A stretch of DNA of 64,000 bases from assembly GCF_009870125.1 (NCBI RefSeq), contig NC_046683.1, forward strand, positions 36,595,869 through 36,659,868, in the 5' to 3' direction. Under the pieces are notes generated by a model. That model was not told where the DNA came from. It saw nothing but the letters and a program-made list of their open reading frames with translations, and made no database searches. Of this stretch, positions 30,962 to 41,904 are shown in pieces. The number at the start of each line of letters is the position of its first letter. The first letter of the stretch is position 1. This stretch comes from Drosophila pseudoobscura (taxonomy: Eukaryota; Arthropoda; Insecta; Diptera; Drosophilidae). Position numbers and translations under genes: made by a program.

Positions 30962-32312
30962 TGATGCTAAGATGGCCGCTCGGCTTACAGATGCCCTGAA
31001 AAAGTCGGGAAAAGGGAAATTTAGATTAACGGAAGAGGCAAAACGAGCCATGGGGGAGGTAAATACTGCACTCACCTCGGCATCAGTCCTGGTACACGCA
31101 GATTTCAAGCGGCACTTCTATATACAGTGCGACGCCTCACATTATGGGGTAGGAGCCGTACTCTTCCAACGGGATGACGAGCAGAACGAGAGGCCCATAG
31201 CGTTTTTCTCCACCAAACTAAATTGCCATCAGAAGAACTACTGGGTGACAGAGAAGGAGTGGCAATCCTAAAGTTCCGTCCGTACGTGGATCTTACGCCA
31301 TTTACAGTCATTACTGACCCCGCCAGTCTCAAATGGCTCATGACCATGAAAAACCGGGATGGTCGCCTAGCTCGGTGGTCCACTCGACTGCAAGCCTTCG
31401 ATTTCGGCATAGAACACCGGAAAGGAGTTGACAATGTAGTGGCAGATACATCCCGTACAGGTGCGGGATTATATCCGACGGTGCACCGTGTACAAGGAGT
31501 CGAAGGCGCAGAACTAGCGGATGCAGGTCGGAATGGGGCAAGAGGTGGTCACCGAGCGCCCGTTCCAAGAACTGTACACTGATATCTTGGGCAAATATCC
31601 GAGATCAAAGAACGGGCAGGCGTGGATTTTTATAGTATCGAAGTTCACGTTCCTGAAAACCATGTTGGTCAGGAAAGGAAGTTGTGAGATTCCTCGTCCA
31701 CGAGGTATTTTACAAGTTTGGAGTGCCGGGAATTATTCACTCGGACAATGGGGCTCAGTTCGTCTCGAAAAGTTTTAGGGAGATGATAGAAGCATTCGGG
31801 GTCACTCATATGAGGTATCTGAATGACGACCACCGGGACTGGGATGCCGGAGATAGAGCTGGCCATCAGGAACTCGGTTCACGAGGCGACGGTCGTAACG
31901 CCATTCTTCGCAGTCTTCGGGCAGTAAATGTACTTGCATGGGTTATGCTACAAGCTGGCAAAGCGACTGCGGTCAATCGGCGAGCAGGACATATCGCTGC
32001 TGGAGAGTCAGGAGAAGCGACAACTCATCCAAGAGAGGATTCGCGATACATACATACATACATACATAAGGCATATGAGCGTAGTAGGGTACGGTATAAC
32101 CAGCGAGCTCGGGTGTTCTACGCAAGGCCGGGACAAGAGGTATTCCGCCGAAATTTTGTCCTTACTGACTTTGGCAAAGGCTTTAATGCCATGTTTGCGC
32201 GCAAGTTTATCCGATGCCGGGTAGTGAAGCCAGTAGGATAGCACACGTATGCTCTGGAGGACCTTAACGGCCGTCCCATAGGAGTATACCACGCCAAAGA
32301 CCTGAAACTGTA
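30962..32312 (+). pseudogene. gypsy RNase H and integrase remnants, unit 3
   Basis: RNase H (31001-31270) keeps YWVTEKEW, where unit 1 has a stop. Then it shares with unit 1 the roughly 450-bp deletion after VVAD (at about 31450) and the integrase core pieces LYTDILGKYPRSKNG and GIIHSDNGAQFVSKSF. One open frame (31684-32241) joins the core to the C-terminal part, NQRARVFYARPGQEVFRR, ending at a TAG. The catalytic glutamate region is missing. Confidence 0.78.
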
Positions 32313-32814
32313 GTGAGGTGTGGGTGTGGCCTACGTTGGGCGTGGCATGTGCTCTAGAGTGTTCCTGAATCCGGTGGTCATGCCCACGCGAATGTTGTCC
32401 CTCCAAGGACTGACGAAATACTCGTGGTGGTGTTCCAGTCCACCATGGTCCATGGCGACGCGCCATCTAGCGGAAGTCCAGGCAGGCTCGATGGTGTATG
32501 GGGACATCGGGGGAGCTAAAGCCGGTACTAGGGATGTAAGAAAGAAAATAGGTTTAAAGGATTAAGGATGAAAGGGGAAAAATAGGAGTGAAAAGAAGTA
32601 GAAAACGTGGAGTGGATTATGAAATTCGTAGAGTGTGGACGGAAGAGAAACGTTGACTCAGCACCGTTGAAGTTTTGTGCGTAAAATATAAAGTTTGAAG
32701 TGAGTACAGAAGAAAGGCGGGTGAACAAATAGATGTTAATGCAGGAAATTTTACTCATAGCCGGCACGGTATATAGCCACCTGAACCGGACCAAAAGGTT
32801 TCCTGGAGAGAAAA
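32313..32814 (+). other. gypsy 3' untranslated region, unit 3
   Basis: Almost identical to 21991-22492. No gene supported. It ends at GGTTTCCTGGAGAG where the R1-like element begins. Confidence 0.65.
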
Positions 32815-32857
32815 GCGCAAACGCAACCAGGAGGCCGCAAAAGAAAACTCCGTCGCG

Positions 32858-33480
32858 GTGAATGATGAATTGGCAATGCGCAGCGAGGCGAAAAGAAAAA
32901 CCTACAGCGAGGTGCTCGCACTGATTACGTGGAGAGATGACGGCCAGCTGCAAGATCTGAGCAGAAGTGTTAACAAGGTTCGCCGTACTGCAAACGGTAA
33001 TCTGCTTCTCGAGCTCACCAGAGGCGACAAAGAAAGCGCGGCAAAAATGAAGGAGAGCATCCAGTACTCGATGGAGTAGCGGAGGTTCGAGCCCCTCGGA
33101 AGACTCCAAGACGAGGGTGCTAGCGATCAGCAACCTGGACCCGCTAATAACCTCGGAGGACCTTGCCAAGGTTGCCATAATTGGACTGCCGAGCAAGGAT
33201 GCTGACGTGGTCCTCGGCAAGGGCAAGATTAAGGTGGGATGGACAGTGTGCAAAATCAAGGAGAAGGACTCGCAGCCCAGATGCTAAAAGTGCCTGGAGA
33301 TTGGGCACATTGCGCCCAACTGCCATAGTACTGTGGACCGAACCGGGTGCTGCATTCGCTGTGGCGCCAATGGGCACAAAATAGCAGACTGTTCGAACTG
33401 TTCGTCTGCGCTGGGAAAGGCCGAGAGGACAGAGGCCATCAATCGGGAAGCCGACAGTGCCCCTTCTTGAAGCTAGGAGA
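32858..33480 (+). pseudogene. R1-like ORF1 (gag), unit 3
   Basis: Same structure as the unit 1 copy: ATG 32858, premature stop at 33077-33079, continuation in another frame with CLEIGHIAPNC and CCIRCGANGHKIADC knuckles. A few substitutions distinguish it from unit 1 (NDELAMRSEAKRKTYSEV). Confidence 0.75.
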
Positions 33481-33498
33481 GGTAGCTGGTAAAAGAGG

Positions 33499-36453
33499 AT
33501 GGAAGTGATTCAGCTCAATCTTAATCACTGTCGGGCCGCAAAGGACCTGCTCCTGCAGACGGTAAAAGAGCTCAAATCGGATCTGGCTATCCTCAGCGAG
33601 CAGTACAAAACTGACGATAACGAGTTCTGGGCGACCGACAAAACGGGAAAGGCATCCCTGTGGGCATGTGGAGACGATCCCTCCAAACTCTGCAACGTGC
33701 TGGCAGGTAGCGGATTTGTGCGCGCGAGAGCTGGTTACCTATGGGTATACAGCTGCTACCTAGCGCTCGAGTCCTACACCAGGATCATAGAAGATATAGC
33801 AGAAGACGCAAGGAACCGCGGGACAGTCCTAATCGCCGGGGACTTCAACGCGTGGGCACACGAGTGGGGCTGCCAAGTCACCAACGCAAGAGGCCGAATT
33901 TTTCTCTAAATATTTGCATCGCTGGACCTAGCCCTGCTGAACGAGGGCTCCCAGAAAACTTTTTGCAGGGGTGGCGCTGGGTCGATCATTGACCTTACGT
34001 TCGCCAGCCCTTCGCAACTGCGCAACACAAGGTGGCGAATAGGAGACGTGTACACCGGAAGCGATCACGAAGCCATAGTGTGCACTATTGGCGAACGCCC
34101 CAGACCAAGCAGGGCAAACACGAGGGGCAAAGCCTACATCGAGGACACGCTCAACATCAGTGCACTCGTCAGAAGCCTCGGGACGTGGGAGGAATTCGGC
34201 GACACAAGCGCCAACGAGTCTGCTAACCAGCTCGCCTCGCGAATGGAGGAGGCCTGTGCCACGAGCATGAGACAATGAAAGCCATTCATGCGGCACCACG
34301 AGCCAATCGTCTGGTGGAACGCCGAGATCGATATACTTCGGACAGAGTGCCTAAGGGCCAGACGAGCTATGCAGAGAGCGAGACGCACGACTCGATTCGA
34401 CATGGCGCATGAGGAATATAGGACCGCCAGGAAGGCACTGAAGCATGCAATTCGGAGCAGCAAGCGGGAATGCTTTCTCCAGCTCTGCGACAGAACGGAA
34501 CAAGACCCCTGGGCCAGGGCTTACAACATCGTTATGAAGCGCCTACGTGCCGGGAGCAAGGCGCCAACGGACCCCAGCACCCTCGAGGACATAGTGCATA
34601 CCCTGTTCCCCAGCGAGCAACAGGCGTCCAGGCCCCTTAGAAAGCGACGCACCGATCACGGGCATCGAAATGATCACGGAAGCGGAGATCCTGGAAGCCG
34701 CTAGGAGCCTGCCCAGGCCCGGATGCAATCCCAAATAGGGCTTTAAAACTGGCATTGGCACTACAGACATCCGCCTTTGCCGAGGTCTTCAATAAGTGTC
34801 TGCTAGAAGGTACCTTCCCCGATAGGTGGAAGATTTAAAAGCTACTGCTGCTCAACAAGCCAGGGAAACCACCCGGCGAGCCTTCCTCGTACAGACCAAT
34901 TTGTCTCCTGGACAACGCGGGGAAGGTATTCGAAAAGCTCATTGCACGTAGGCTCAGCCGTGCCATTGAAGATGCCAGCGGCTTGTCGCCCAACCAGTAT
35001 GGCTTCCGGAAAGGCAGATCAACCCTGGATGCCATTAGTCACCAACAGAAGCGGAGAATGCAATAAGTGGGAAGCCAAAAGCCAAAAGTACGGGCCAAAA
35101 GCAGTACTGCCTGCTGGTTACCCTGGATATAAAAAACGCTTTCAACTCTGCGGACTGGGGTAAAACGATGGAAGCCCTACGGAGGCTACGGATCCCGGAA
35201 TACCTCCTGAGAATAGTGGACAGCTACCTCAGTGAGAGGGTGCTGCTGTACGAGACGAGCGAAGGGATAAGATTATATAGAGTGACTGCTGGAGTCCCGC
35301 AGGGGTCGGTGCTGGGGCCGCTCCTGTGGAATACGATGTATAATGGAGTTCTGCGACTGAACCTTCCCGAGGGCACGACGGTCGTCGGGTTTGCCGATGA
35401 CGTCGCCATCGTAGTGGTAGCCAAGGACCTTGCAGCAGTTGAAGCAGCTGCAAACGGGGCAATCCATGCCGTGGAGACGTGGCTCGCCATAGCGGGATTA
35501 CAGCTGGCGGCCCACAAGACCGAGGCTGTTCTGATTAGCAGCAGGAAGAAGGTGGAGACGGCCCGAGTCTCGACATTACTTCGCAAAGGGCTTTTAAATA
35601 CCTAGGAGTAATGCTGGACACTAGGCTTTCATTTAGAGAGCACTTGGAGTACGCCAACACAAAGGCCGCACAGACTTGCCGAGCACTCTCGCGAATCCTG
35701 CTCAACACCAGGGGGCCAAAGCAAGCAATGAGGAAGCTGATCACCAGCGTCGTCTCCTCTCAGCTCCTGTATGCTGCCGCAGTGTGGTCCAAAGCGACGA
35801 AGGTGCCGAGCTATATGCGAGGAGTCGAAGCAACGCACCGCTTATATGCCATCAGGATCGCCTGCGCGTTTAGAACCATATCTGACGACGCAGCACTGGT
35901 CATCGCGGGACTAGTCCCAATAGCAGAGCAAGCGAGGGAAAGGGCCGAGGTGTACGAGCTATCTCGCAGGGACACCCACAATCCTCCCACCGGAGTCGAG
36001 AGAGAATCACCCAGGCACGAGACCGTCAGGAGGTGGCAGTTGAAGTGGGATTCCTCGACTAAAGGACGCTGGACCCACCGGCTTATTCCGGATATCAAGC
36101 TGTGGTTGGAGAGGAAGCACGGACAGGTGGACTTCCACCACACTCAGATGCTGAGCGGTCACGGATGCTTCAGATCGTACCTGAAGCGGTTTGGACACGA
36201 AACGGAGGACTGATGCCCATCATGTGGTCGAGGTATCGTGGAGGACGCTCACCACGTCTTCTTTGAATGCCACCGTTTCGAGTACGAGAGGCAGCAGCTA
36301 GAGGATGAGCTAGCCACCAGCATTAGCGTCGGAGGGATCGTGCCGCTCATGGTAGCGAATCCCAAGGCGTGGGATGCCACCACTAGGTTCGCCGCCACTA
36401 TAATGCGGGAACTACGGAGAGCGGAGAGGGAAAGGATAGTGTCGGAGGAGTAA
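33499..36453 (+). pseudogene. R1-like ORF2: endonuclease, reverse transcriptase, zinc finger
   Basis: Endonuclease at 33499-34280 with the TAA at 33907-33909. A linker follows (34288-34700, WWNAEIDILR), then RT pieces: about 34840-35080 (NKPGKPPGEPSSYRPICL), GVPQGSVLGPLLWN and VGFADDVAIVV in 35168-35605, and the frame 35611-36213 with SSQLLYAAAVWS. A stop at 36211-36213 is followed by CPSCGRGIVEDAHHVFFEC and RAERERIVSEE. At least four frame breaks. It would nick DNA and reverse-transcribe element RNA. Confidence 0.85.
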
Positions 36454-36625
36454 GGAGGTACGGCTTTGCGAAGCAATGCTTTGCGGTCGTACCGCATAGC
36501 TACGCCCCATTACCCCACCAACAAACCACAGTCCCAGACCCGCACAACTAGTTGCTAACCTTATATAAGTACTAGTATTAAAGCCTAATAAAAGTAATTG
36601 AATACAAAAAAAACACACGCGCGCA

Positions 36626-37541
36626 CACGTATACATGAACCTACATAACTTTATGGCTGACCGGCCACGGCCACGATCGCCCACGTCATTTGAACTTAAA
36701 AAATACATCATCTACACGCCAAACACCTTCCACATTAAATGTTGTTTTGTTCCTTGTGTTGTCCATTATATAGTATTTAGTATTTATTATTAGCTTAAAC
36801 AGTTTAACATAAAATCTTGGCCATTGAACTAAACATGTAAAAACACCAACACCTTTCACGAACCGAAATCTGCAATCAGCTGTTCAGTTCCAGCAGATTA
36901 ACCCTTAGTGGGTGACGCGGGGGTCCCGTCGGTCCACCGTATATGGTCGAGCGATTTGTGGAAATCTCCTTATTGTTTATGTCCCGGGGACCCTTAACAA
37001 GAGCTTTTGGTAGGTTAGTCTCCGTATGGGCCCGAGTTTAATTAACTCCCGTAAAACTGGATCCAGTCATCTACACATGTTCCATTACGTATGGTTGAAC
37101 GAAATTTCAGCTGTTATTTCCTTGTTTGCCTTTGTGTCGAACGTTTTGGTGTTTCTATTTATTTATGAGAATGATGAAATTGTCAAATTATTAAAGCTTG
37201 GATATATATTGAAACATGATGGAGTAAATTACAATAGAGGGAGGACGCGTGGCGTAAGCCATGGATTGGACCAGCCGCAGCCGTTCCAGCAGAGGGTGGC
37301 CAAATGAATGTTGTGGTTGATCACAGGTAGGGCGGGCGCGCGAAGTGATAACACCCAAGCTTCACCAACTTGATAACCGTCTGTTTATGATTTTCTTTGT
37401 ATTTTGGTTGTTGTTAGTTTTGATGTCCCGAGGAGTAGTATGTCTCCATCTTTGTCTACATTTGGCGGGCGAGGGGAACTACCCAGCCTTGGGGTCTACA
37501 GCTAGCCGGCGTTGCCCTCTGGGAAACAAGCCAAGTGTAAC
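36626..37541 (+). repeat. gypsy-type 3' LTR
   Basis: Matches 13366-14281 over 916 bp with scattered differences, ending AAGTGTAAC. The right flank (AGATACGCATT) is unique sequence, so this is the outer end of the nest. Its left part directly follows the R1-like A-rich tail, hence the expected gypsy polypurine tract is not visible. Confidence 0.72.
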
Positions 37542-37664
37542 AGATACGCATTAATATTTGAACATACAGTTTTTGACTAAATCGAATTAATTTTCGTTGA
37601 CCTAAAAAATAGGAAGGTAATAAGTTTTTTTTGTAAAATATTATTTAAATAAATTCATATATAC

Positions 37665-37769
37665 TTTTTTCCAAAGCAGTGGATCAGTTTCCTCCGTGGC
37701 AAATGAGCTCTCCATATACTGACTTGTTATTATAATGGCACCATTACGGGCGGTATTTTTGTTTTCCAT
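37665..37769 (-). CDS. Candidate host first coding exon (hypothetical)
   Basis: From ATG 37769 a 35-codon run (MENKNTARNGAIIITSQYME, then SSFATEETDPLLWKK) reaches a possible splice donor AAA|GTATAT at 37664-37663. Without splicing the ORF ends at a TAA at 37641-37643. Codons are more GC-rich than the surroundings and a promoter-like CGATA cluster lies about 150 bp upstream. I do not recognise the protein. If real, the intron it enters would contain the whole 37-kb transposon nest. An accidental ORF remains possible. Confidence 0.35.
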
Positions 37770-37920
37770 TGCCTTTTCTTTGAAAAAAATACAAAATCCA
37801 ACAGATCCCAACAGAACGTACCACCGAATGAGGCAAAATTAGCGTTTCAGGTCGCTTCAGTCGCCATTACACACACACTTTTTTCACAGTTAAAAGCATT
37901 AACTAAAAAATTTCGAGTGC

Positions 37921-37988
37921 CATCGATAGTGACGAGCCACTATCGATGGTGTCTCGATAGTGCCAAACCATCGATAGTGCCATCGATA
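37921..37988. promoter_or_regulatory. Cluster of CGATA/ATCGAT motifs (DRE/BEAF-32-like)
   Basis: Five CGATA cores within 68 bp (about 37924, 37941 on the other strand, 37955, 37972 and 37984), four of them inside ATCGAT. In Drosophila, TATCGATA is the DREF site of housekeeping promoters, and clustered CGATA is the binding pattern of the insulator protein BEAF-32. Binding is inferred from motif only. It would suit a promoter firing leftward into the candidate exon at 37769. Confidence 0.55.
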
Positions 37989-38494
37989 ATTCTCCACCTC
38001 TAGCGTAACCTAGACCAAGTTTTGATACGTCAATTGAAAAATTTAATAATAAAAAACGCTGTTTCTTTTAACCAGTCCGTGTACGTAAACAACGTAACGT
38101 TATATTGAAATACTGCAAATATCCTTGGTTTATGTGTTTATTCGGGCTAACCGTTCGAGTACATAGAAATGTACACATGTATATAGATTTTCAAATTACT
38201 ATAAATTTGCAAATAAACCAAAAGTGAAAAAGGCCAAAATAGACCTTGCTTTAGTAGCATCGTGGAAGCATACAGATAACTTAAATATGCCAATATATGT
38301 ATATTATAGTTGTTCGGCAAGGTCCTATTTTATGTGCAATGGAAAGTGTGCTGCAGCTCATTCACACGTGTATAACATTGGTTGGCATCACTAATGTTCC
38401 GTTTTGCCTGCTGTCTACGCTCACAAACACACTGCAAAACATATGTACATATGAATGTTTGCGTGCCAATCACTCTCCCATAAACATATGTATA

Positions 38495-39564
38495 CAGTAA
38501 AGGAAAGAAGTCAACATACAGCACCAATTTTTCAATATTTCTGGTTTTCGCAATGAGAATTAAGAAAGTTGGTATGCCATTATTTAGGACACTTTGTATT
38601 ATTTATATTTGAGAAAAAACAATTTTTTTAAACGATGTAAAAAATTCACTCAAAAGCAATTGCCAATTTTTTGCACATGGATGGTGATGATTCCAGACCC
38701 GAGTTCCACGAAAGAAACCTTTGATTTCTGAAAAGAATCGGATGTTTCGCCTGGAATTCGAAAAAGTACACTTAAATAAGGATCAAGACTTTTGGAAAAG
38801 TGTTTTATTTACTGATAAACCTGATAACTCCAAATTTTGGAGAATGACAAAGATTTTGACCCTATAAAGATGATACCCACCGTCAAGCTGGAAGCGGTAG
38901 TGTAACGGTTTGGAGCGCTACGGCGTCGTCTGGAGTCGGTGATTTGGTGTTTGTGAAAGGGAATATAGATCGCTTCCAGTTGGAATAAATTTGAAGAAAA
39001 TTTAAAAGCATCGGCGGATACATTAAGCATGGGAAACAGTTGGATCTACCAACAGGACAATGATCCAAAGCACATCATACATGTGCGAGATTGGTTGCTG
39101 TAATATGCCCCAAGACAGCTTGATTCACCACCCCAATCGCCAGACCTTAACCCCATCGAACATCTGTGGGACATTTTAGAAAGATTGGTACGGAAGTATG
39201 ATATCAGAAATCGGAAAAGCCTCAAAACCGCCCTTATTCGAGCTTGGGCGGAAGTTACGCCGACAACAACTAAAAATTTGTTGCCATTGGTGCCCCGAGG
39301 ACTACAAGCTGTAATAGATGCCAATCGTGGACCAACCAAATAACACAAGTATAATAAGTATTAATATTAAGATAACTTTGAAACTATAATACAAAAGCAT
39401 AGAGATTGTATGAAGACTTCTTTCCGTATACATAATTTTTTTTTTTTTGAAATAATGTAATTGTAAGTGTCCTAAATAATGGCCTACCAACTTTTTTAAT
39501 TATCATTGCGAAAGCCCGAAATATTGAAAAGTTGGTGCTGTATGTTGACTTTTTTCCTTTACTG
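38495..39564 (+). mobile_element. Tc1-like DNA transposon A with about 100-bp terminal inverted repeats
   Basis: 1070 bp flanked by TA on both sides (38493-38494 and 39565-39566). The ends start CAGTAAAGGAAAGAAGTCAA and are inverted repeats for about 100 bp with a few mismatches. It contains a decayed Tc1-type transposase on the plus strand. It is internally deleted or short relative to full Tc1 elements with long repeats; the N-terminal DNA-binding part is missing. Confidence 0.88.
38690..39343 (+). pseudogene. Tc1-like transposase remnant (element A)
   Basis: Translated across frames: FWKSVLFTDKPDNSKFW (first Asp region), GSGSVTVWSATASSGVGDLV-like blocks, WIYQQDNDPKHIIHVRDWLL (second Asp), an in-frame TAA, then YAPRQLDSPPQSPDLNPIEH with the third acidic residue. 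Spacing between second Asp and Glu fits DD34E to within one residue. Frameshifts near 38860 and 38985 and the stop prevent function. The transposase would cut and join the transposon ends. Confidence 0.8.
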
Positions 39565-39889
39565 TATATATATGTGGGTATTTTGGTTTGGCTTAGCAGA
39601 TTAACGTTTATGTTATGAAATTCACTTATTCATGGTGAATATACATATACCTTGCATGGCACATATATGTCATATACATACAGTCAGCACAAAATTTATT
39701 CGGACACCCGTACATTTCAATTTTCTTTATAAATAACTTGAAAAGTATTTAACTTTAACAAAAAATTTTTATTTCATTATGAACACATTATTCGGATACA
39801 TTTTCGGTTATTCTTCTTTCTTAGAAATTGCAACGGTAATCGGTGATTCTTTTTGCGTACTTCTCTTGCATAATGCTTCTCTTTCCTTG

Positions 39890-40690
39890 TGATCTGCTTT
39901 TTTCTCTGCTTTGATGTTAGTTTTGCTCGGGAAGAGCGAAAAGTACTGTCGACCGTTAAAAAAAAACCCCCCAAAATTTCGTCAACAACACTTTGCCAAT
40001 TCATTCAAGAAAGCAACCAAGCAAGTGTTTCTGCCCAAATTGTTCGTAACTGCCTACAAGGTGCTGCATTACATGGTAGAGTTGCTCGCCGAAAACCATT
40101 CATTTCAGATGTGAACAAAAAAAAAAAATTTGGAGTTCGCCAAACTTCATTTAAATAGGCCAGATTCTTTTTGTGACATGGTGGACCATCCAAAGTATGG
40201 AGAAAGGAGAATGAAGCCATGAAAGAGCATGGCGGTGGAAATGTAATGGTTTGGGGGTGTATAGCAGCAGTTGGACCTGGGTAAATGGTGTTAATTGAGG
40301 CTAAGATGGGCAAACACAGCTACAGGAATATTTTGAGTGACAATTAAATTAAATGCCGAGCGTCAAAAAATTGGGTCTTGATGCGAAGAATTTCTTAATT
40401 CAACAATACTCGACCCCAAACAGACCTCGTATTTGGTTCAAAAATGGCTGTTGTATCACTGCAAGCAGTTAAAAACGCCGCCGCAGTCATCAGATCTGAT
40501 CCACTCTATGGGGATTTGCTGGAAAAAAAATTAGAAAACATAAAATTTTCTCCAAGGAAACCATAAAAACGGCTCTGATGAAGGAAGGGGAGAAAATTAA
40601 TCCCAATCAAAACAATAATTTGGTAAAAAGTATGCCTAGACGTCTAGCTGTTATTGGAGCTAAGGGCGGCCCCACCAAATATTGAAAGCT
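39890..40690 (+). pseudogene. Tc1-like transposase remnant (element B)
   Basis: The N-terminal helix-turn-helix-like region is readable at 39900-40110 (VSAQIVRNCLQGAALHGRVA, then RRKPFIS). Later MKEHGGGNVMVWGCIAAVGP at about 40218-40280 corresponds to the Tc1 core between the first and second Asp. The remainder (PPQSSDLIHSMG near 40480) is out of frame and the catalytic acidic residues are mostly lost. Confidence 0.72.
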
Positions 40691-40811
40691 GAAAAATTCA
40701 GGTTAAATAAGTTTTTTTCGTAAAATCTAAATTGTGTCCGAATAATTGTGCTTAAAAAAGTGCCTTTTTTATACTTTTAAGTTTTTTTTCATATGCCAAA
40801 GAAAGTTTTTT

Positions 40812-41904
40812 TTATACCCGATACTCAAAATGAGTATTGGGGTATATTAGATTTGTGGTAAAAGTGGATGTGTGTAACGTCCAGAAGGAATCGTTTCCGA
40901 CCCCATAAAGTATATATATTCTTGATCAGCATCAATAGCCGAGTCGATTGAGCCATGTCTGTCTGTCCGTCTGTCCGTCCCCTTCAGCGCCTAATGCTCA
41001 AAGACTATAAGAGCTAGAGCAACGATGTTTTGGATCCAGACTTCTGTGATATGTCACTGCTACAAAAATATTTCAAAACTTTGCCCCGCCCACCTCCGCC
41101 CCCACAAAGGGCGGAAATCTGTGGCATCCACAATTTTAAAGATACAAGAAAACCAAAAACGCAGAATCGTAGAGAATGACCATATCTTTTAGACTGCAGA
41201 ATCTGAATTGGATCGTATTACTATTATAGCCAGCATCAAGAAAACAATTTCATTTTTTTCTCGCCGTCTCTCTCTAACACACACGTAGCATAGGCGGCTT
41301 TGCTTAGAGTAAAACATTAGCGCCTAGATCTCAGAGACTATAAAAGCTAGAGCAACCAAATTTGGTATCCACACTCCTAATATATCGGACCGAGACGAGT
41401 TTGTTTCAAAATTTCGCCACACCCCCTTCCGCCTCCGCAAAGGATGAAAATCTGGGGATATTCATAAATCTCAGAGACTATTAAGGCTAGAGTAAATAAA
41501 TTTGGTGTCTGTACTTCTGTTAGATCTCACTATAAAAGGTATATCTCAAAATTTCGCCCCATCCCTTTCCGACCCCACAAAGGACGAAAATCTGTTGCAT
41601 CCACAATATTGCAGATTCGGGAAAACTAAAAACGCACAATCATAGAGAATGATCGTATCTATCCGGTTGCTGAATCTGGATCAGATCAGATCATTTTTAT
41701 AGCCAAAAGGAACAAATCAATTTGCAGTGGCTACGCAGCGCCCGACGTCACGCTCAGACTGATTTTCTGTCTCTCTCGCACGCACTCTTTGTCGTGTCGT
41801 TTAATATTAGCGGCGTCTGCCGGAGGAGAGCCATACTGACTTAGTATCGGGTATAACTGTAGAGTTGCGGTGTCCGCAGCAACTCACAACGTTCCCCCTC
41901 GTTG
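40812..41904 (+). mobile_element. DINE-1/SGM-like non-autonomous Helitron copy 1 (long)
   Basis: Starts TTATACCCGATACTC with a nearby palindrome (TACTCAAAATGAGTA), has the TATATATTCTTGATCAGCAT core, a GTCTGTCCGTCC run and diverged internal repeats of an AATCTCAGAGACTAT / CGCCCC type. It ends GTATCGGGTATAA followed by AGTTGCGGTGTCCGCAGCAA and CGTTCCCCCTCGTT. The hairpin at the 3' end and insertion between T residues fit Helentron/DINE-1-type elements. No coding capacity is expected. It lies inside Tc1-like element B. Confidence 0.75.

Larger units (their letters stand above)
32815..36614 (+). mobile_element. R1-like non-LTR element, most complete copy
   Basis: About 3.8 kb with ORF1, ORF2 endonuclease, reverse transcriptase and the C-terminal zinc finger, ending with an A-rich tail (about 36604-36613) after CCTAATAAAAGTAATTG. 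It abuts the gypsy 3' LTR. R1-clade affinity is inferred from the endonuclease start NLNHCRAAKDLL, the FADD reverse-transcriptase box and the C-terminal CPSCG...HHVFFEC motif. Stops and frameshifts show that it is inactive. It is not in a 28S rRNA gene, so it is an R1 relative rather than R1 itself. Confidence 0.8.
37542..38494. other. AT-rich host-like sequence
   Basis: About 950 bp resembling none of the repeats in this window. It contains a candidate first exon on the minus strand (37665-37769) and a CGATA cluster (37921-37988). From 38000 to 38494 I see no gene. Confidence 0.5.

Noticed and set aside
20552..36614. A CRISPR-like or satellite array
   Set aside because: Units are 5 kb composites of retroelement genes, not short spacers or monomers.
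32815..36614. A true R1 element in a 28S rRNA gene
   Set aside because: Flanks are gypsy 3' UTR and gypsy LTR; no rDNA sequence is visible.
38297..38500. 67-codon ORF before Tc1-like element A
   Set aside because: Low-complexity, AT-rich, overlaps the transposon boundary and has an antisense ORF of equal length.
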